Program-made: the position numbers and the translations under genes | Source: Scytalidium lignicola | Lineage: Eukaryota > Ascomycota > Leotiomycetes | Reading direction: 5' to 3' | DNA: 64,000 nt | NCBI GenBank assembly: GCA_002812745.2 | Contig: NCSJ02000075.1 | Span: forward strand, 62,001 to 126,000 | Shown: positions 1 to 12,317 of the stretch, piece by piece | Numbering within the stretch: position 1 is the first letter of the stretch | How the letters are laid out: each line of letters starts with the position of its first letter | The notes under the pieces: model-generated | Databases searched by the model: none | Seen by the model: only the letters and a program-made list of their open reading frames with translations | Told to the model about the DNA's origin: nothing

Positions 1-126
1 AGCTGAATTTGAAGCATAAGCCGTGGCACCAGATTGCCGGGTGTATAAATTATTGCTGGAGGGAAGACCAGCGCCGAGAGCAGCCCAGAGAGCGGTCCCG
101 AGAGCGGCAAGTATAGGAGCATTCAT
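1..126 (-). CDS. N-terminus of a secreted protein (partial)
   Basis: The minus strand opens with ATG at 126 and stays open for 42 codons to the window edge, so only the N-terminus is present. Residues 2-20 are hydrophobic (APILAALGTALWAALGAG), a typical secretion signal. A Thr-Arg at about 29-30 could be a Kex2-type site. The mature part visible (about 12-20 residues) is too short to name a family. The 5' flank at 127-200 is ordinary AT-rich promoter-like sequence. Seen: start, hydrophobic segment, open frame. Inferred: secretion. Confidence 0.55.
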   Translation of the reverse strand, partial: MNAPILAALGTALWAALGAGLPSSNNLYTRQSGATAYASNSA

Positions 127-1508
127 TTTGGTATTTCTTATTTTTATCTTGGCCTGTGCTTTCCTTTACAGTTTCTCACTTCCTAGGACCTAGCAACTGT
201 ATTAATAGTCCTCAAGACGTGGGCGGGGGATATTCTTCCCATGGCCGCTACGTGACAGAAACATATTCAGTGCTAGTGTAGGGTACTCCGCACCGGATCC
301 TACATTCAAGGGTTTATTAGAGTTGATTGCATCCTCATGGACCGAGATCATATCTACGAAATTTAAATCATAGCTGTATAGGTTTAACCTCCAGGACCAT
401 GCAAGGGTCGTGCTTATGGCAACTTACCATCCGGCAGATGATGGGTTGAAGATGAAGTATGCAGAGCCCTAGACTGTAACGTTCCTCTCGGCCTCATTAT
501 TCTAAGGACGATTTTATGCACCGAAACTATCTTGCCCCGATGATATTCCCATTCAGGAGGTATTCCCGCTGCAACCAATCAGAATACGAATCACTTTAAT
601 ATCCTTAGTGGTTTCATTAATATATCGGGCCGAAGCGCTATCGCTCGCTAGAGGAGATAATAAACTCATATATGCACAAACCGTTCAGATGAGCTGTTTT
701 AATTTGTATTTACTGGGCTATTCTATAGAACAAATATATTTCATTTGCTCCTATTACTTAAGCGTTTACAGCTGATCTAAAAATTCTTAATAAGTTGTAT
801 TATGGTTATTTTTCTGCAATGTTGCAAGAAATCAAATCTATCCAAAATACAATCAAAAGAGCCAACCTGAAAGATTGTTACAATTTCAAGTATCTCATCA
901 TACCAAAGAGAAAGGTCATGCATTACTTCTAAATACTATTCTTGACTTAGAACTCGTTATAGACAAATAATTTCCTAACTCTCACCGCTATTCAATGCAT
1001 AAAAATAGTAAGCTGGCTTGTTTTCTCTATTCTTTGCGATAATATCTTATGCTGTCTTTCTACCTTCTCAGAGTCGTGCTTTAATTATGCCATCCATCTC
1101 CTTCTAGTTTCTTTTTGCCTATTACTTGACTAGCTTCCGGATTATCTTACCTCTGGCCAGTTTCGGATCTTCATCGACGAAGTTGACTCATTCAGCCAGC
1201 TGCTCGTGCTTAGCTACCACGAACATTATCAAAGTTTAACATTGTAAATTATAAACTGAATTAAAATCTAACATCTTTAATCTCTGTAATAATCACATCC
1301 TTATAATGATATTATTCTTTCTATTTACTGAATGTTATTTAGGAAATAATGCATTCTCAAAACTACAATTGACGTAATCCTTTAACTTTAATAGATTAAA
1401 CTAATGATAGATACACTCCAATATTTATATTATTCAGAGCAGGGGAGACAGAATACTTCCAAGAGAAAAATGTCGTAATTTTCACTCATTTTTATATAAA
1501 AAAAGACT

Positions 1509-1629
1509 GGAAATGTCGTTCACGATGCCGACATTGTAATCGACAGCGAGGATAAAGGCGAAGCTGTCGCTGCGGACGACAAGGAAAAGAGCCCAGGAGA
1601 TGTCACACCGGACACAGCCATACTTCAAG
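1509..1629 (+). other. Orphan coding-like island (acidic peptide)
   Basis: A 40-codon stop-free stretch of higher GC inside AT-rich DNA encodes an acidic, Asp/Glu/Lys-rich peptide (for example DADIVIDSEDKGEAVAADD). It ends at a possible splice donor after CTT CAA G at 1629. The codons read like real coding sequence, but I find no start codon, partner exon or known family. It may be a leftover exon of a lost gene. Low confidence. Confidence 0.2.
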
Positions 1630-2276
1630 GTGCATGAAACTCATGAGAGGAAACAATTCTATTTTCCCCACTCACAATATTATTTGTGGTAGAAGAGAAT
1701 TTGGGGATAAACATGGATCAAATCGGATTTCTCTGTCTAGAGATACAGGCTTGAAGAGCAGAGAGTAAGTTTTGTGAATGAGAGCAAAACTAACAAATNA
1801 AAAAACATAAAAGAAATAAGAGTTCGCGTTAGTTAAGGACGATCTAGAGAAATTTTAAGTTGATGTGCGAGAATGAAAATCCTGTGACATTTCAGAGCGA
1901 TCCTCTCCGTGCAGAAAGAAACCCTGTGTGCTGCTATTAAAACAGGACAAATTACAACTGATTTTCCAGAGTGCGCTTGGATGTCCAAATGCACATTTCA
2001 TAAATTCCACCTTTCATAAATTCCACCCTTATTAATAGATGGCCCCACGTCTGTTGGAAGTAGCCGGGCTACAGTTCAATGCAGGTAGAACGCGTGCCGT
2101 TCAGGTAAACCTCGGAGGGGTACGGAGCAACTTTTGGTCAAGTTCAACAGGGGCAGAGAATTAATCCGATAATTGAGCATATGCTGAGTATATGTGTAAT
2201 TAATATTGATTTTGATATTTAAATCATGCTATAATTAATATTATATATATAAAGTATATAGTTAACATATAATTAA

Positions 2277-2490
2277 GGCCTGAACTAAATCGACTCCTGC
2301 TAATTCTGTAATTTTGTACAGAAATACCACGGCAACCGATGAACTGCAATTGACTTGAATAGTGTTTATCAGAACTGCATGTTCAAATTAACAGAATTAT
2401 TAATTTTAATTATGTATCTCTTATAGAAATATATTGTAAAATCGTCAGTTGAAGTAAGGGAGTTTGGTGTAAAAGTGTTCTCGTTTAAAC
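2277..2490 (+). repeat. Truncated, mutated copy of the 13.6-kb MITE-like element
   Basis: Begins with GGCCTGAACTAAATCGACTC and follows the element at 13612-13920 in the same orientation for about 210 bp. Most differences are transitions (CACGGCAACC against CACAACAACC, GATGAACTG against AATGAATTG), as expected from RIP. Similarity stops near 2490 after TCTCGTTTAAAC, so the right terminal repeat is missing. Confidence 0.75.
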
Positions 2491-3078
2491 GTGTAAACTT
2501 TGCACTGACCTTAATTATTTCTACCCTTGTTGAACTTTTTATTTTCTACCCGATCAACTTACGCGTTCTACCCGCGTTGGGCTGTAACCCCAGAAGTAGC
2601 CTGGCTGAATTCTGGCTTGAAGTTAAACTTAACTGGAGTGCCTTACGTGTAAAACGTAAGCTGAAACGAACCCCCCTTTACGACGTATAATTTCCGACTA
2701 TCGAGGGGCGAACGAGGGGATCGGAATATCACGTGCGCGCCACCCTATGTTGACATTGTTAGAGATCTCTGGATAACACTGCGACAGAGGCATATATAAA
2801 TTGTATACGAGGAAATCTAGTTATCAGAGTAGTAGATCCCATTTATGTGACCGCGTCACTCTTCGAAATTGGCAGATTAATATTTAACTTAACTTTGCTT
2901 TTAGTGAAATTACATAACTCCTACTCGGTTCCGTGGTACAGTAAGATTTTAGCATACTCACAAAGTAAGTATGATTTGGCAGGCACACCTAGAATACAGA
3001 GTTTTAATATATACACCCTTCAGGTTTTTGATATAAGGCGTCTACTCGGAAAATCCAGACGATAGTTGCGTGGGCAAC

Positions 3079-4917
3079 ATGGAATCAAAACCAGACGCTG
3101 CATCAGTTAGCCACTCCGAGTACGAAGCACATGCTAAACATGCACAACAACATGCAGGACAAGAAATTGAAGTAGCGCAATTGTTTGAAGGTTTGTATAG
3201 AGTCCCGATGAGTTAGTTGCATTGATGCTAATACTGGTATTTTTGTAGAGGATGCAAACGGCAATGTTACGGCGAGATTTCTTCTACCACGCCCAACTGA
3301 CGACCCCAAAGATCCACTGGTCAGTAAGAACTTTATATTAGATTTGACGTTGACCAATGCTGACTATTAGTATAGACATGGAGCGTGTGGAGGAAGCATC
3401 TGGCTCTTTGTAGCATTTGCTTTTTCGTTTTTTTGTCAAATTATATCACCGCTAGCATCACTCCGATAGTAGTCCCAATCATAGAGACCTTTCATGTGAA
3501 TTCAACGAAGGCAAGCTATTTAATCACATTTAATATCCTCTTCCTGGGAATTGGTAATCTTTTCTGGATTCCATTGTCTATAAAGCTTGGGAAACGACCT
3601 ATTCTCATCCTAAGCACATTGATTTTTCTGGCCTCCAGCATCTGGGCCGCTGTTGCTCAATCTTGGGGATCTCTCCTCGGTGCAAGAATCGTCCAAGGCT
3701 TTGGCGCCAGTTCTTCAGAAGCACTAGGGCCATCTGTGATTGCGGATCTCTACTTTCTGCACGAGAGAGGAACGAAAATGGGGTTTTACACACTTATGAT
3801 TGCATCTGGAAGTGCATTTGGGGGACNTTTTTTCGGGCTTTGTCGCCAATGCAACTCCGCATTGGCGATGGGTGTTTTGGATGAATGTAATTCTGACAGG
3901 CACTTGCTTCTTGACCACTATTCTCTTCATGGCAGAAACCAACTTTCGGCGTTCAGCAGAAAATGAAACGAGTGGAGGGGTTACGGAATCCAATCTAACG
4001 GAGATTCGAGCTCGGGCCCGCCCAAGCTGGATCAAATCGCTCAGCTTGACATCATGGTACGAAAAGTAAGCATATATTCCACCGATGAATCAGTTCTTTT
4101 GGCCAGGTGACTTATCGTACGACTAGAGAAACATCAATTTGGTGGCTTTGGAGGAGGCCTTTTCTTACTTTGCAATATCCTGCTGTTATCTGGGGCTCCC
4201 TCACATACGGGGTAAGCCTTGGGTGGGTCGTGTTGCAACAGACGGCGGGTGCAGTCGCTTTTCCTGAACTCTACGGGTTCGGCCGGCTTGCTACAGGTAA
4301 CATCAATATTGCTGTGAGAACATCCTAGTCATTTCTAACCGTCGATTACTCTAATATCTTTATAGAATCTTATCGGAGCTATTATAGGCTGTATAATTGG
4401 AGGACCTTGCAGCGACTACGTAGTCAGCGCCATTACTAAACGCCGGGGAGGTTTCTTCAAGCCAGAATTCCGTCTGTGGTGCATAATCCCTGCCATTATT
4501 TTTGGACCTATCGGCTTAATGCTCTGGGGATGTGGTCTAGGGAACCATATGGCCTCTATAACTGCAATTGCAGGAAGTGGAATTACATATGCAGTGCTCT
4601 GTGCAGTCCCATCCATTGGTATGACCTACGTTGTCGACTCCTATCGTCCGCTCGCTGGTGAGACGATGACCGTTCTGACAGCCTTCAAAAACACTTTTGC
4701 CTTTGGGCTAAGCTTTGGAGTGGAACCATGGATCAACTCGGATGGATATGTCAAGGTAACCACATACTGCCCAGAATTATCGCTGGAAAACTTGCTAATA
4801 TATGCACAGGTCGCCGGATTTTGTGTTTTGATCGAGGGCGTAATATTTCTTAGTACAGTACCTATTTATATATATGGAGAACGACTACGAAGATGGTCGA
4901 GTAAATTCGAGGTGTAA
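3079..4917 (+). CDS. MFS transporter, DHA1-like (frame broken only by an N call)
   Basis: Predicted plasma-membrane proton-coupled exporter or importer with 12 membrane segments. I read six exons: 3079-3190, 3249-3319, 3376-4065, 4127-4313, 4366-4755 and 4810-4917. If the single N at 3827 is removed, these total 519 codons including stop. Family marks are a soluble N-terminus ending in DPKDPLTWSVWRKHL, RIVQGFGASSSEALGPSVIA after helix 4, and SLTYGVSLGWVVLQQT in the second half. The N sits before a T run and shifts the frame from GSAFGG to FSGFVANATPHWRW, so a homopolymer error is the simplest reading. The next gene downstream on the same strand is a Zn2Cys6 regulator, then fumarylacetoacetase and a cupin. 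Substrate cannot be read from sequence. Confidence 0.85.
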
Positions 4918-6421
4918 AGAGTAAAGTCACTTGAGTGGATCAAATTCAAGTAAGGAAATAGGGTGACTAGTAGGGGGTTACGGAGTTGGGTGACCTAAAG
5001 GCAGTTATCTAATATAAGACAATAAGAAGAAGAGCTGCTGCATTAGAATGTCGGTTTGGAGTTGCCAAGTGTATCAATTATATTGCTACTTACTAACCCT
5101 ATAATAGGTATCTGGACAACAGCATAATAGCGTATAAAAAATGTACTTCTGCAGTAACAACCGGCTATGAGTAACAATTTAAGCATGTTTGGTTCGATTT
5201 TCCAGAGCTCGCGAACTGCTACCAACATACTATAAACACGAGACATAAATAAGCTAAATTAGTTCCCGCAGAGAAAGTCCTTGCTGCTTTTGATCGGGAT
5301 ATTAAACATGTGAGGGAAGTGCTCACTACCCCGCACAATCCGATTGGGAAGCTCCAGATCACGGTGCTGATACAATCGTATCTCCGGGGTTTGTCGACAC
5401 TCACAGACATACCTACCTGGCAAACTCAACTACGAACAATAACTTCAGATTATGTGCTGTCTGACTATGTTCTCAATATACGCAATGTATATGGCTCGTG
5501 TTACACTCCGCATGATGCATACTTGGGGAATTACTGTGGGGCCTTAGAATGCATCGATCACAATATTACATTTTTAATCGACCACTCGCACATTATGAAC
5601 TCCCCTGCATGCTGATGCTGCGGCGAAAGGGCTTTAAGATTCGAATATAAGAGCAGTTTTCAGCTATGGTCTCTACAAGAACCCTGCCTGGGAGGGTACC
5701 AGCATGGATCGGGCACGTAAAACTCAAACTCCGGACTGGAGATGGGAGGACGCGAAGCGGGTGTTGACTGGCCCAAGGTCCGTGAAGAACTTCGTAGCTC
5801 ATCCAGGTCGATTATCGAAAGATCCAAGAAGGCTCCGGTGAATGGATTGACGGAAGATGTGATAATGTCACTTCAGGCTGCCCTAGGTACAAGCGTTAGC
5901 AGGTGGTCGGGACTATCCCCTTGACCGGTGGAAATGGAGTCACTTATGCAAATTAATGCAAATTAAACTTTTATGACAGGTTTTCTTTGATTTTAATGGC
6001 TCGGTAAATTATGCAACATCTTATTAAGCATAAAACTCTAATTAGCGAAATTTGGTATGATTGCCTCGCTTAAGCTTATGCAGGTGCACAAGTGGCTCCA
6101 TTTCTAGCGGTCGAGGGGATAACTGCTTTCGAGCATCGTGATCGCTCTATTTGTCACTATAATATAAATCTACATGAAAGTTAAATTTAATAGTACAGTT
6201 TTAACAGTTGTGCTCGATTCTTGTTCATTTGGCGTAATTCGTGGAGGTACCTATCGAACCATGGTATGGTGTGGTAACTTTCTCCATTTTCCGATCCCCA
6301 CTTCTTGATCCCATTTCCCGATCCCCATTATCTGACCTAAGCTTCTTTCTTCAACCTTTTCTCCCATGCACTGGAACCCGAGATTACAAAGAGAATTTGG
6401 CTGGTGGGTTGGGAAATATTC
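4918..6421. other. Intergenic, with decayed coding remnants
   Basis: No intact gene. Two stretches look like old coding sequence: 5262-5450 (+), reading about 60 residues including FDRDIKHVREVLTTPHNPIG, and 5665-5925 (+). In the latter, one frame gives YGLYKNPAWEG followed by WRWEDAKRVLTGPRSVKNF, and another continues to LTEDVIMSLQAALG. Frames shift between the pieces and no family is recognised. A short direct repeat of ATGCAAATTA lies near 5947-5966. The final part is the presumed regulator promoter. Confidence 0.35.
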
Positions 6422-8867
6422 ATGTTGACCGGATCAGGAAGACCGAGGAAGGCCTGCAATCAGTGTCAGGTCCACAAGGTAGATGGGAATTGGTTCTAAG
6501 ACGAGGTACGCCTTTGCTGACTTCCTCAGGTCCGCTGCTCTGGCGATAAACCAGTATGCAAGCGATGTGAACGATTACACCACTCTTGTGTATATGGTAC
6601 TAATTCTCACCCCTGTTCTCGAACAAGGCCTTTGAACGTCCCTCCTCCCAGGACTTCAACGGATCCTCTGCCACTACAGTCCATATCTGGAGTCGACCAA
6701 CAGAGCAGCAATATAGATTCCAACGCCTATTCTCAGATTATCCAGCCCCAGAATCCTCCAGTTCATCATCTGCCATCTATTTCTCTCGCAGAAAGATACG
6801 AACTAGGCATTCCTTCTACTCTAGTCTCAACTCTTGTCGATTTATACTACGCGAACGCGTACAATGCCTCGCTACTTTTAAACAGAAGATTATTCTTAGA
6901 GTCATTAGCATCCGGCTCTATTAGCCCTCATGTTATTCTCGGTGTTTGTGCTTGGGCATCAAAGTATAATTTCCCAACACAACATTTATTTGGATAACAT
7001 AAATTGACATCTGCATCAAGCTTTTACCGCGACAGTATCAGCAACCAAGCTACACTTAAGGACCAAGGGTTTAGTACGGAATGGGCGAACTATGCAAGTA
7101 AACTGGTGTTTCAAGAAGTCGAAACCCCTAGTGAGGATAATATTGTGACATTTCTGAATTTGTCGCTCTTCTGGTACAGTCAAGGTGAATGGCGTCGAGC
7201 TTTCATCCTGAAAAGTATCCTTACCTCCCCTGATTGAAATCGCAAATATACTGTATTGGCTGACTATTAATCAGGCAATGCTGTCTCACAAACTCATCTC
7301 CTGAGGTTGGGAATTGAAAAACCAGGCCTGACGAAGTCCCTTGAATCAGAAATACACAGACGCCGTTTTTGGGCTTGCTATCTTCTAGACTGCCACGGGT
7401 CAGAAACGTTATTTACCTCCAGCGCAATTGAGACTGTACAGAAGCTCACTCTGCCGTCGTGCGAGGAGGACTTCGATGCTGGGTCATTAAGTGGTCCACA
7501 GGTGTCCCTGAACTCGGGGCAGAGCAATGGCGGGTTGTACTGTGAATTGATTAGAGCGATGAATCTCTGGTAGGATGACACGACCCATTCTATACTTATG
7601 CTTACATCTTTCAGGACAGCTGTAAATATGTTGATTAAATCACCAGAATCTACAATGAGTGATAGGGTGACTGCGATCCACAAGTTAGACAACCGCATTC
7701 ACGAATCCTGGCGCTGTGTCCCTTCTCATCTACGATTGTCACCATCACTGGTTTCAGCAATTCCGCATCATATCCTACCTAATCTTTTACTTATTCACAC
7801 TGTGTATTACCAGTGTCTCTGTGCTCTTCACTCTTCAATTGTACCCTTATTCTGCTGTAGCTTAGGTGACAACACCTGGCTATCAGCACGCCAACTGTCG
7901 GCCCAAACAGCTTTTGAAAACGCATGTAGCGCATCTGAGCTATTTGAGGCAGTGTTATCGAATTTTTCCAGGCTTAGTGCAATCCCGAGTTTTGTTGCGT
8001 ACGCTGCATACTGTGGATGTGCAATCCAGATTCCATTTCTCTGGTGTACCGAATCCAGTGTCAAAGATAGGGCATGTGCAAATGTAAGGACTAACGTGCG
8101 AATGATTCACACGTTGGCCCCGTACTGGAAATTTCCAGAATTACTGGTATGGAAATTCATGTTTCCGTTTCCGTTTCCTAGATTTGAGTGGGCGAAACTG
8201 ATCTTCTGAGGTAGAGAACACATGCTCTTTATCTTTATAAATTGCACGTCATGAATGCTCTCACTCTGGAGAATGAGCCCAAATATCTCGACCCAAAGAA
8301 ATTAACAACCCTTAAGGTGTATGCGACCAGGGCCCGTGAATCTATACTATCGCACAACCAAATCCTATGGACAAATAGCGAAGGTTATGTCAAACCCGGT
8401 GAAGAGGTGACTGATCTGGGTCTTCGAGAGGCAAACAACGCTCTTCCCAGAACTGTAGCCTCAGCGCAAGGCAAAGAAGATTGTAAGTTGTGCAGAATAA
8501 TATTGAAATTTCGAGCCCATCATGAGTTAAATAGCCATTAATACATGCATATGAAGATTCTAGATATCCACAACAACCAGATAACGGTATTTCGTCAACG
8601 CCTTCTCATTCTTCACAACCACTTCAATCTTCCAGAATCGCTGTTAGTAGTGATTCTTCCAGCGCTAACTTGACACAATTACCGTACACACCGCCAAGTA
8701 CGGATCCATTTTTACCTGAATTCTTCCTACCATTTCAAGATCCGGAAATGATAGATTTGTTCCCGAATGGCGAGATGCTGGATTTTTTACAGCTCGAAAC
8801 TTACCCGGACAGTATGGATATATTTGAGAATCCAATGGCGTTTGTAATCCAAGAGGAATTTCGTTAG
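6422..8867 (+). CDS. Zn2Cys6 fungal transcription factor
   Basis: Nuclear DNA-binding regulator. Seven exons (6422-6478, 6530-6963, 7021-7214, 7275-7569, 7615-8146, 8215-8482, 8557-8867) give 697 codons including stop. The zinc cluster is at residues 12-39 (ACNQCQVHK, then VRCSGDKPVCKRCERLHHSC), with the expected Cys spacing, and is interrupted by intron 1 as is common in this family. The middle region carries fungal-specific transcription factor features (FLNLSLFWYSQGEWRRAF, RRRFWACYLLDCHGSETLF, LTLPSCEEDFDAG). The tail is Ser/Pro/Gln-rich and then acidic (DPFLPEFFLPFQDPEMIDLF), a likely activation region. An apparent TAA at 6995 lies inside the 57-bp intron 6964-7020. The gene lies between an MFS transporter and fumarylacetoacetase, so it may control them. 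ATG 6422 is chosen because it sits ten codons before the first Cys in frame. Confidence 0.88.
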
Positions 8868-9430
8868 ATAGATTGAGCCAAGCTGGTTCTCATTCGTGTC
8901 TGCAACTGAGATGATACGGGGCTCAGAAGTGGAGCTATAAATATAGTGGTAGTACTTGTAAAACAAGACTATTTATGTCTGTTATATTACGGCGGCCAGC
9001 CAAGGAAATTTGGAATTATATCTTCCTGTGGGGCGTGCAAGCGCATGGAGGGGGCATTCATGAGATAGGATGTGCTGCTATGATATAATGCTATGATATG
9101 CATACAATTTCCTTACAACTATAATAGGTTCTCCTACAATGTTGCACAAACGTAAGAACCATGTTGGGTTTGTAGACAACAAAGGAAAAGAATTGATCTA
9201 GACATGAGCATAAATCTTGTTAGCAGTCTAGACTCGTCACTTCCGTGAGAAGTGATATTGTTAACTTTGTATTACTACTCCTCCCGAGAGGCAACGCTTG
9301 GCTCTTCGAAACACAAAATTGTAAATTATCGTTTAACGTTAAATTCTACAAATCCCTAAATTTCAGCATCAAGATTAACTTGTTCTACCTATTCTAACCC
9401 CCCCCCCCTGTTAAAACCTTTCAGCATGTT
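8868..9430. other. Intergenic between convergent genes
   Basis: About 560 bp separating the regulator 3' end from the fumarylacetoacetase 3' end. It contains an 11-bp C run near 9398-9408 and AT-rich sequence suitable for both polyadenylation regions. Nothing else is seen. Confidence 0.6.
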
Positions 9431-10929
9431 TTATGCAGTAATTCTACCTCTGCAAGCACCGAACCCAACTCTTCCCATCTTGCCTCTAACGTGGGCAATG
9501 AATTCAACCATATCTCCATCTTCTAAATATGATCTATTAATTTTTTCTTTCGCAGCATTCACAGCTTCTATCTCGTATAGTTCTGCACCATTTCGAGTTA
9601 TCTCCAGCAAACAACCAAGCTCCTTGCGTGTGGCTCCTGATAGTGTGCCTATAATCAATTGTTAGGAATAGGAGACTGCAATTAGTCGTATTTTTGATTT
9701 CGATTAGGATGACTAACCTGTTGCGATCAGATCTCCTGTCCTCAAAGGACAGCCACCGGCAGTATGATGTGCGATCATTTGAGCGAAGGAAAATATTACA
9801 TTTTTCGTATTACACTCACTAACATTATACTTCGCTGTTTCAGCTAAAAAATATTAGCATCAAATAAAACAAGTAAGAATAAAGATGTTTAAATACTCTC
9901 AAGTGATACTTGAATCGGAATATCGTAAACCGATTCTTTCTTGTGTTGATCAAGGTATGGAAACTTGGGATTCTTTTGCACTCGTCGGTAAGTACAGGGC
10001 ACGATGATAGGACAGGATGAGGTTAACTCACCGATTGGATTAGGGTAGTTTGAAAGGCTTCGAGCGCATCCGGTGTTACCACCCATGGAGATATGGTGGT
10101 GCAGAAGTTTTTTCCGTTGAAGGGGCCCAGAGGCGTTGACTCCCAAAATTGAATATCTCTTGCGGACCAATCATTCATAAGCACATACCCAAATATATAG
10201 TTCTCGGCATCATTAACATCAATGGAATCGCCCATCTCATTGCTCTGACCAATAAATGCGGCAAACTCAACTTCAAAATCTAAACTCTGACAAGGACCAA
10301 ATTCAGGAACCCCCCTAGAATTGAATTGACCCTTAGGCCGCCGAACAGGTGTCCCAGAGACGACTATTGACGATGCACGGCCATGATACCCTACTGGAAG
10401 GTTGACATAGTTTGGTGGAAGACCAGATCCAGGGCGTAACATATCCGAGCACTGCTCAACATCTTAGTAACGTGGCATTAAGTGTAGTGGACGGTGTAAT
10501 GTAAATTCCTACATTTTGTGCATGGTACTGGCCAACAAAAAAATCGGTATAATCACCAATGTTCATTGGTAAATGCATCTGAGCTTTGTTCATCGGAACA
10601 AGTATTTTCTCCCTTCGTTTCGGGTTGTCTCGAAGAGTAGGTCCAAGTGAGGTGTCCTTTGATAGGAGGTCTTGCAAAATACTCCTAACTTCACGGTGGG
10701 CATCTTTTCCAACGGCGGCATAAGCATTCAGAGTCTCATGTTCAAATGTTGAAGTGTCAAATTTGCATTGATCAAGAAGTTTCTCCTGGACAAGAGCTTT
10801 CATGTCGAGAATATATTCGCCAACGGCCACTCCAATACGCCGGCCAGAACCCTCGGTACTGAAGATGCCATAGGGAAGATTTTGCAGGGAGAAGTCGGAA
10901 TTATTGTCAATCTCAATCCAAGACGCCAT
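9431..10929 (-). CDS. fahA: Fumarylacetoacetase
   Basis: Hydrolyses 4-fumarylacetoacetate to fumarate and acetoacetate, the last step of tyrosine/homogentisate breakdown in the cytosol. Five exons on the minus strand (10929-10513, 10451-10032, 9972-9897, 9843-9718, 9648-9431) give 419 codons including stop, the usual size. N-terminal domain: LPYGIFSTE and [16 protein letters not shown]. After intron 1 comes [15 protein letters not shown], then [17 protein letters not shown], the acidic metal-binding stretch [25 protein letters not shown] and [17 protein letters not shown]. The C-terminus has [22 protein letters not shown] and ends in [13 protein letters not shown]. All splice sites are GT-AG. 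Homogentisate dioxygenase and maleylacetoacetate isomerase are not in this window, so this may be a paralogue serving another aromatic pathway. The symbol follows the Aspergillus convention. Confidence 0.93.
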
Positions 10930-11720
10930 GTTTCTGGATCTTCGAAATAAGTATTCAGTTTTGTTTTAGATTCCCCTCCTTTATATGTAATACCGACTAA
11001 AGTAGTTGGCCTACAATTATCGGGTTATCACATGTAGTAAGAATTAGTAGTCTGATAGTCTGACAGTCTCACACCTAATACATGAGGTCTAATGCAAAAG
11101 ATGGTTTATTTCTAATCTATCAAGGGAATTCGAATCCTTTTCCCCAGTAGGGTTATTATGTATAACTCAATTGTTAAGCAAGAACACAAGGCGTTACAAA
11201 CTCGAACACCGCGACTTTAGCAGGGGTTAAACCTGAGTAAGTTGGCAGCCAAATTGAGAGCATAAGGTAAAATTCAGTCTCAATCATATTATGCAGAGTC
11301 CATTTTTTGCCTTCCTATTCGTTCGCCACGTAATCGAACGAAGCGAGAANCAATGATTGGATTTCCCGATTGGATTTCCCGAATGTATGCACAAGCGGCA
11401 AATGTGGTGCCAGTCAATATGAAACCGAGACACCAAGCTTGAAGAAGTGGTACGGCCTTATTGAGGCTCATTGACCAAGAATCTTGGATATATTTATACC
11501 GAGGTTCCGATTCTACCCTTCTACATGTCAGAAGTATTTTCAAGCATCTTCACTTTGTTCAAAACCCGAGAGATACTTTTATCCAATTGATCTTCTGAAA
11601 AGGGTCATTACTTGGTAGTTATTTGCTATCAATCTATTCATATACACAACAGCCGGCCCTGTGTTACATATACACACCCCGGAAAGCTAGTTGAGGACTT
11701 TGTCTGTTTCTACGAGAAAC
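10930..11720. other. Divergent promoter region between fumarylacetoacetase and cupin
   Basis: About 790 bp between two divergently transcribed genes, so both promoters should lie here. An N occurs at about 11350. The open frame 11289-11543 (-) spans that N, has no family signal and is not called. The short direct repeat GGATTTCCCGA occurs around 11360-11390. Confidence 0.5.
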
Positions 11721-12317
11721 ATGTCGTCCTCGTCAGAGATCAACGGAGCTTCCAAGGCCCTCCCTTCAGGTCTTCCTGACCCGACAATTCATATCACTAC
11801 GCACAATACTGAAACGGGCCATGCCCAGATTCACTCATCCTTCAAAAACGACTGGTCCTGGCTCAGAGACAACAATGTCGGCTTTAATGTCGTCTACACG
11901 ACGTCTGAATTTCCTCCAAATCTCAACGACGATGCCGATATCAAGGCTCACACTGAAAAAATGTCCCGGGGAGAGCCTGGTCTTGTCTCCCCTAGAGGTA
12001 CAGTATGTCGGATTGTGGATTTTGCTCCCGGTTGTAAACCACTAATGCACCGGACACAAAGCCTCGACTACGGTGTGGTCTTAGAAGGGGAAGTGGAGAT
12101 GGAACTTGACGATGGAAGTGTAAATCTGTTAAAAAGAGGGGATTTCGCAGTACAGAGGGCTACAAAGCACGCATGGAGAAACCCTCACCCTACTCAGTGG
12201 ACGCGCATGTTGTTTGTGCTCCAAGATTGTGAGCCAGTCGTGGTTGCTGGGAAGAGGTATAAGGAAGATCTTGGTGATGGTCCTGTGGGTATACTAAAGA
12301 GCGGGAATGATAACTGA
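11721..12317 (+). CDS. Small single-domain cupin protein
   Basis: An intronless 198-residue protein. The cupin barrel lies at about residues 85-170: CRIVDFAPGCKPLMHRTQSL, DYGVVLEGEVEMELDDGS, LLKRGDFAVQRATKHAWRNP and TRMLFVLQDCEPVVV. The His in LMHRT and the His in TKHAW are at the usual cupin metal-ligand positions, but the pattern is not the full set of a known dioxygenase. Proteins of this type are common in fungi and bacteria, often near aromatic or polyketide metabolism, with unknown reactions. Start chosen at ATG 11721 (MSSSSEINGASK); the frame is open upstream but lacks another ATG. It is divergent from fumarylacetoacetase, which suggests a shared pathway. The exact reaction cannot be stated. 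Confidence 0.82.
   Translation: MSSSSEINGASKALPSGLPDPTIHITTHNTETGHAQIHSSFKNDWSWLRDNNVGFNVVYTTSEFPPNLNDDADIKAHTEKMSRGEPGLVSPRGTVCRIVDFAPGCKPLMHRTQSLDYGVVLEGEVEMELDDGSVNLLKRGDFAVQRATKHAWRNPHPTQWTRMLFVLQDCEPVVVAGKRYKEDLGDGPVGILKSGNDN

Larger units (their letters stand above)
127..3078. other. AT-rich gene-poor stretch
   Basis: About 2.9 kb without a gene I can support. It contains a short coding-like island (1509-1629) and a TIR-type repeat copy (2277-2490), listed separately. Open frames at 2475-2690 and 2847-3065 lack family signals, start in or next to repeat sequence and are probably chance. The N at about 1799 precedes an A run. The last 150 bp before 3079 act as the presumed promoter of the transporter gene. 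Confidence 0.6.

Noticed and set aside
2475..3065. Short plus-strand frames before the first transporter
   Set aside because: No family features, partly from repeat sequence.
6964..7020. In-frame TAA at 6995 in the Zn2Cys6 regulator
   Set aside because: It lies in a 57-bp GT-AG intron; splicing restores a frame that matches the family (AWASNFYRDS).
11289..11543. Minus-strand frame across an N upstream of the cupin
   Set aside because: No motif, frame depends on the N, and it lies in a divergent promoter region.
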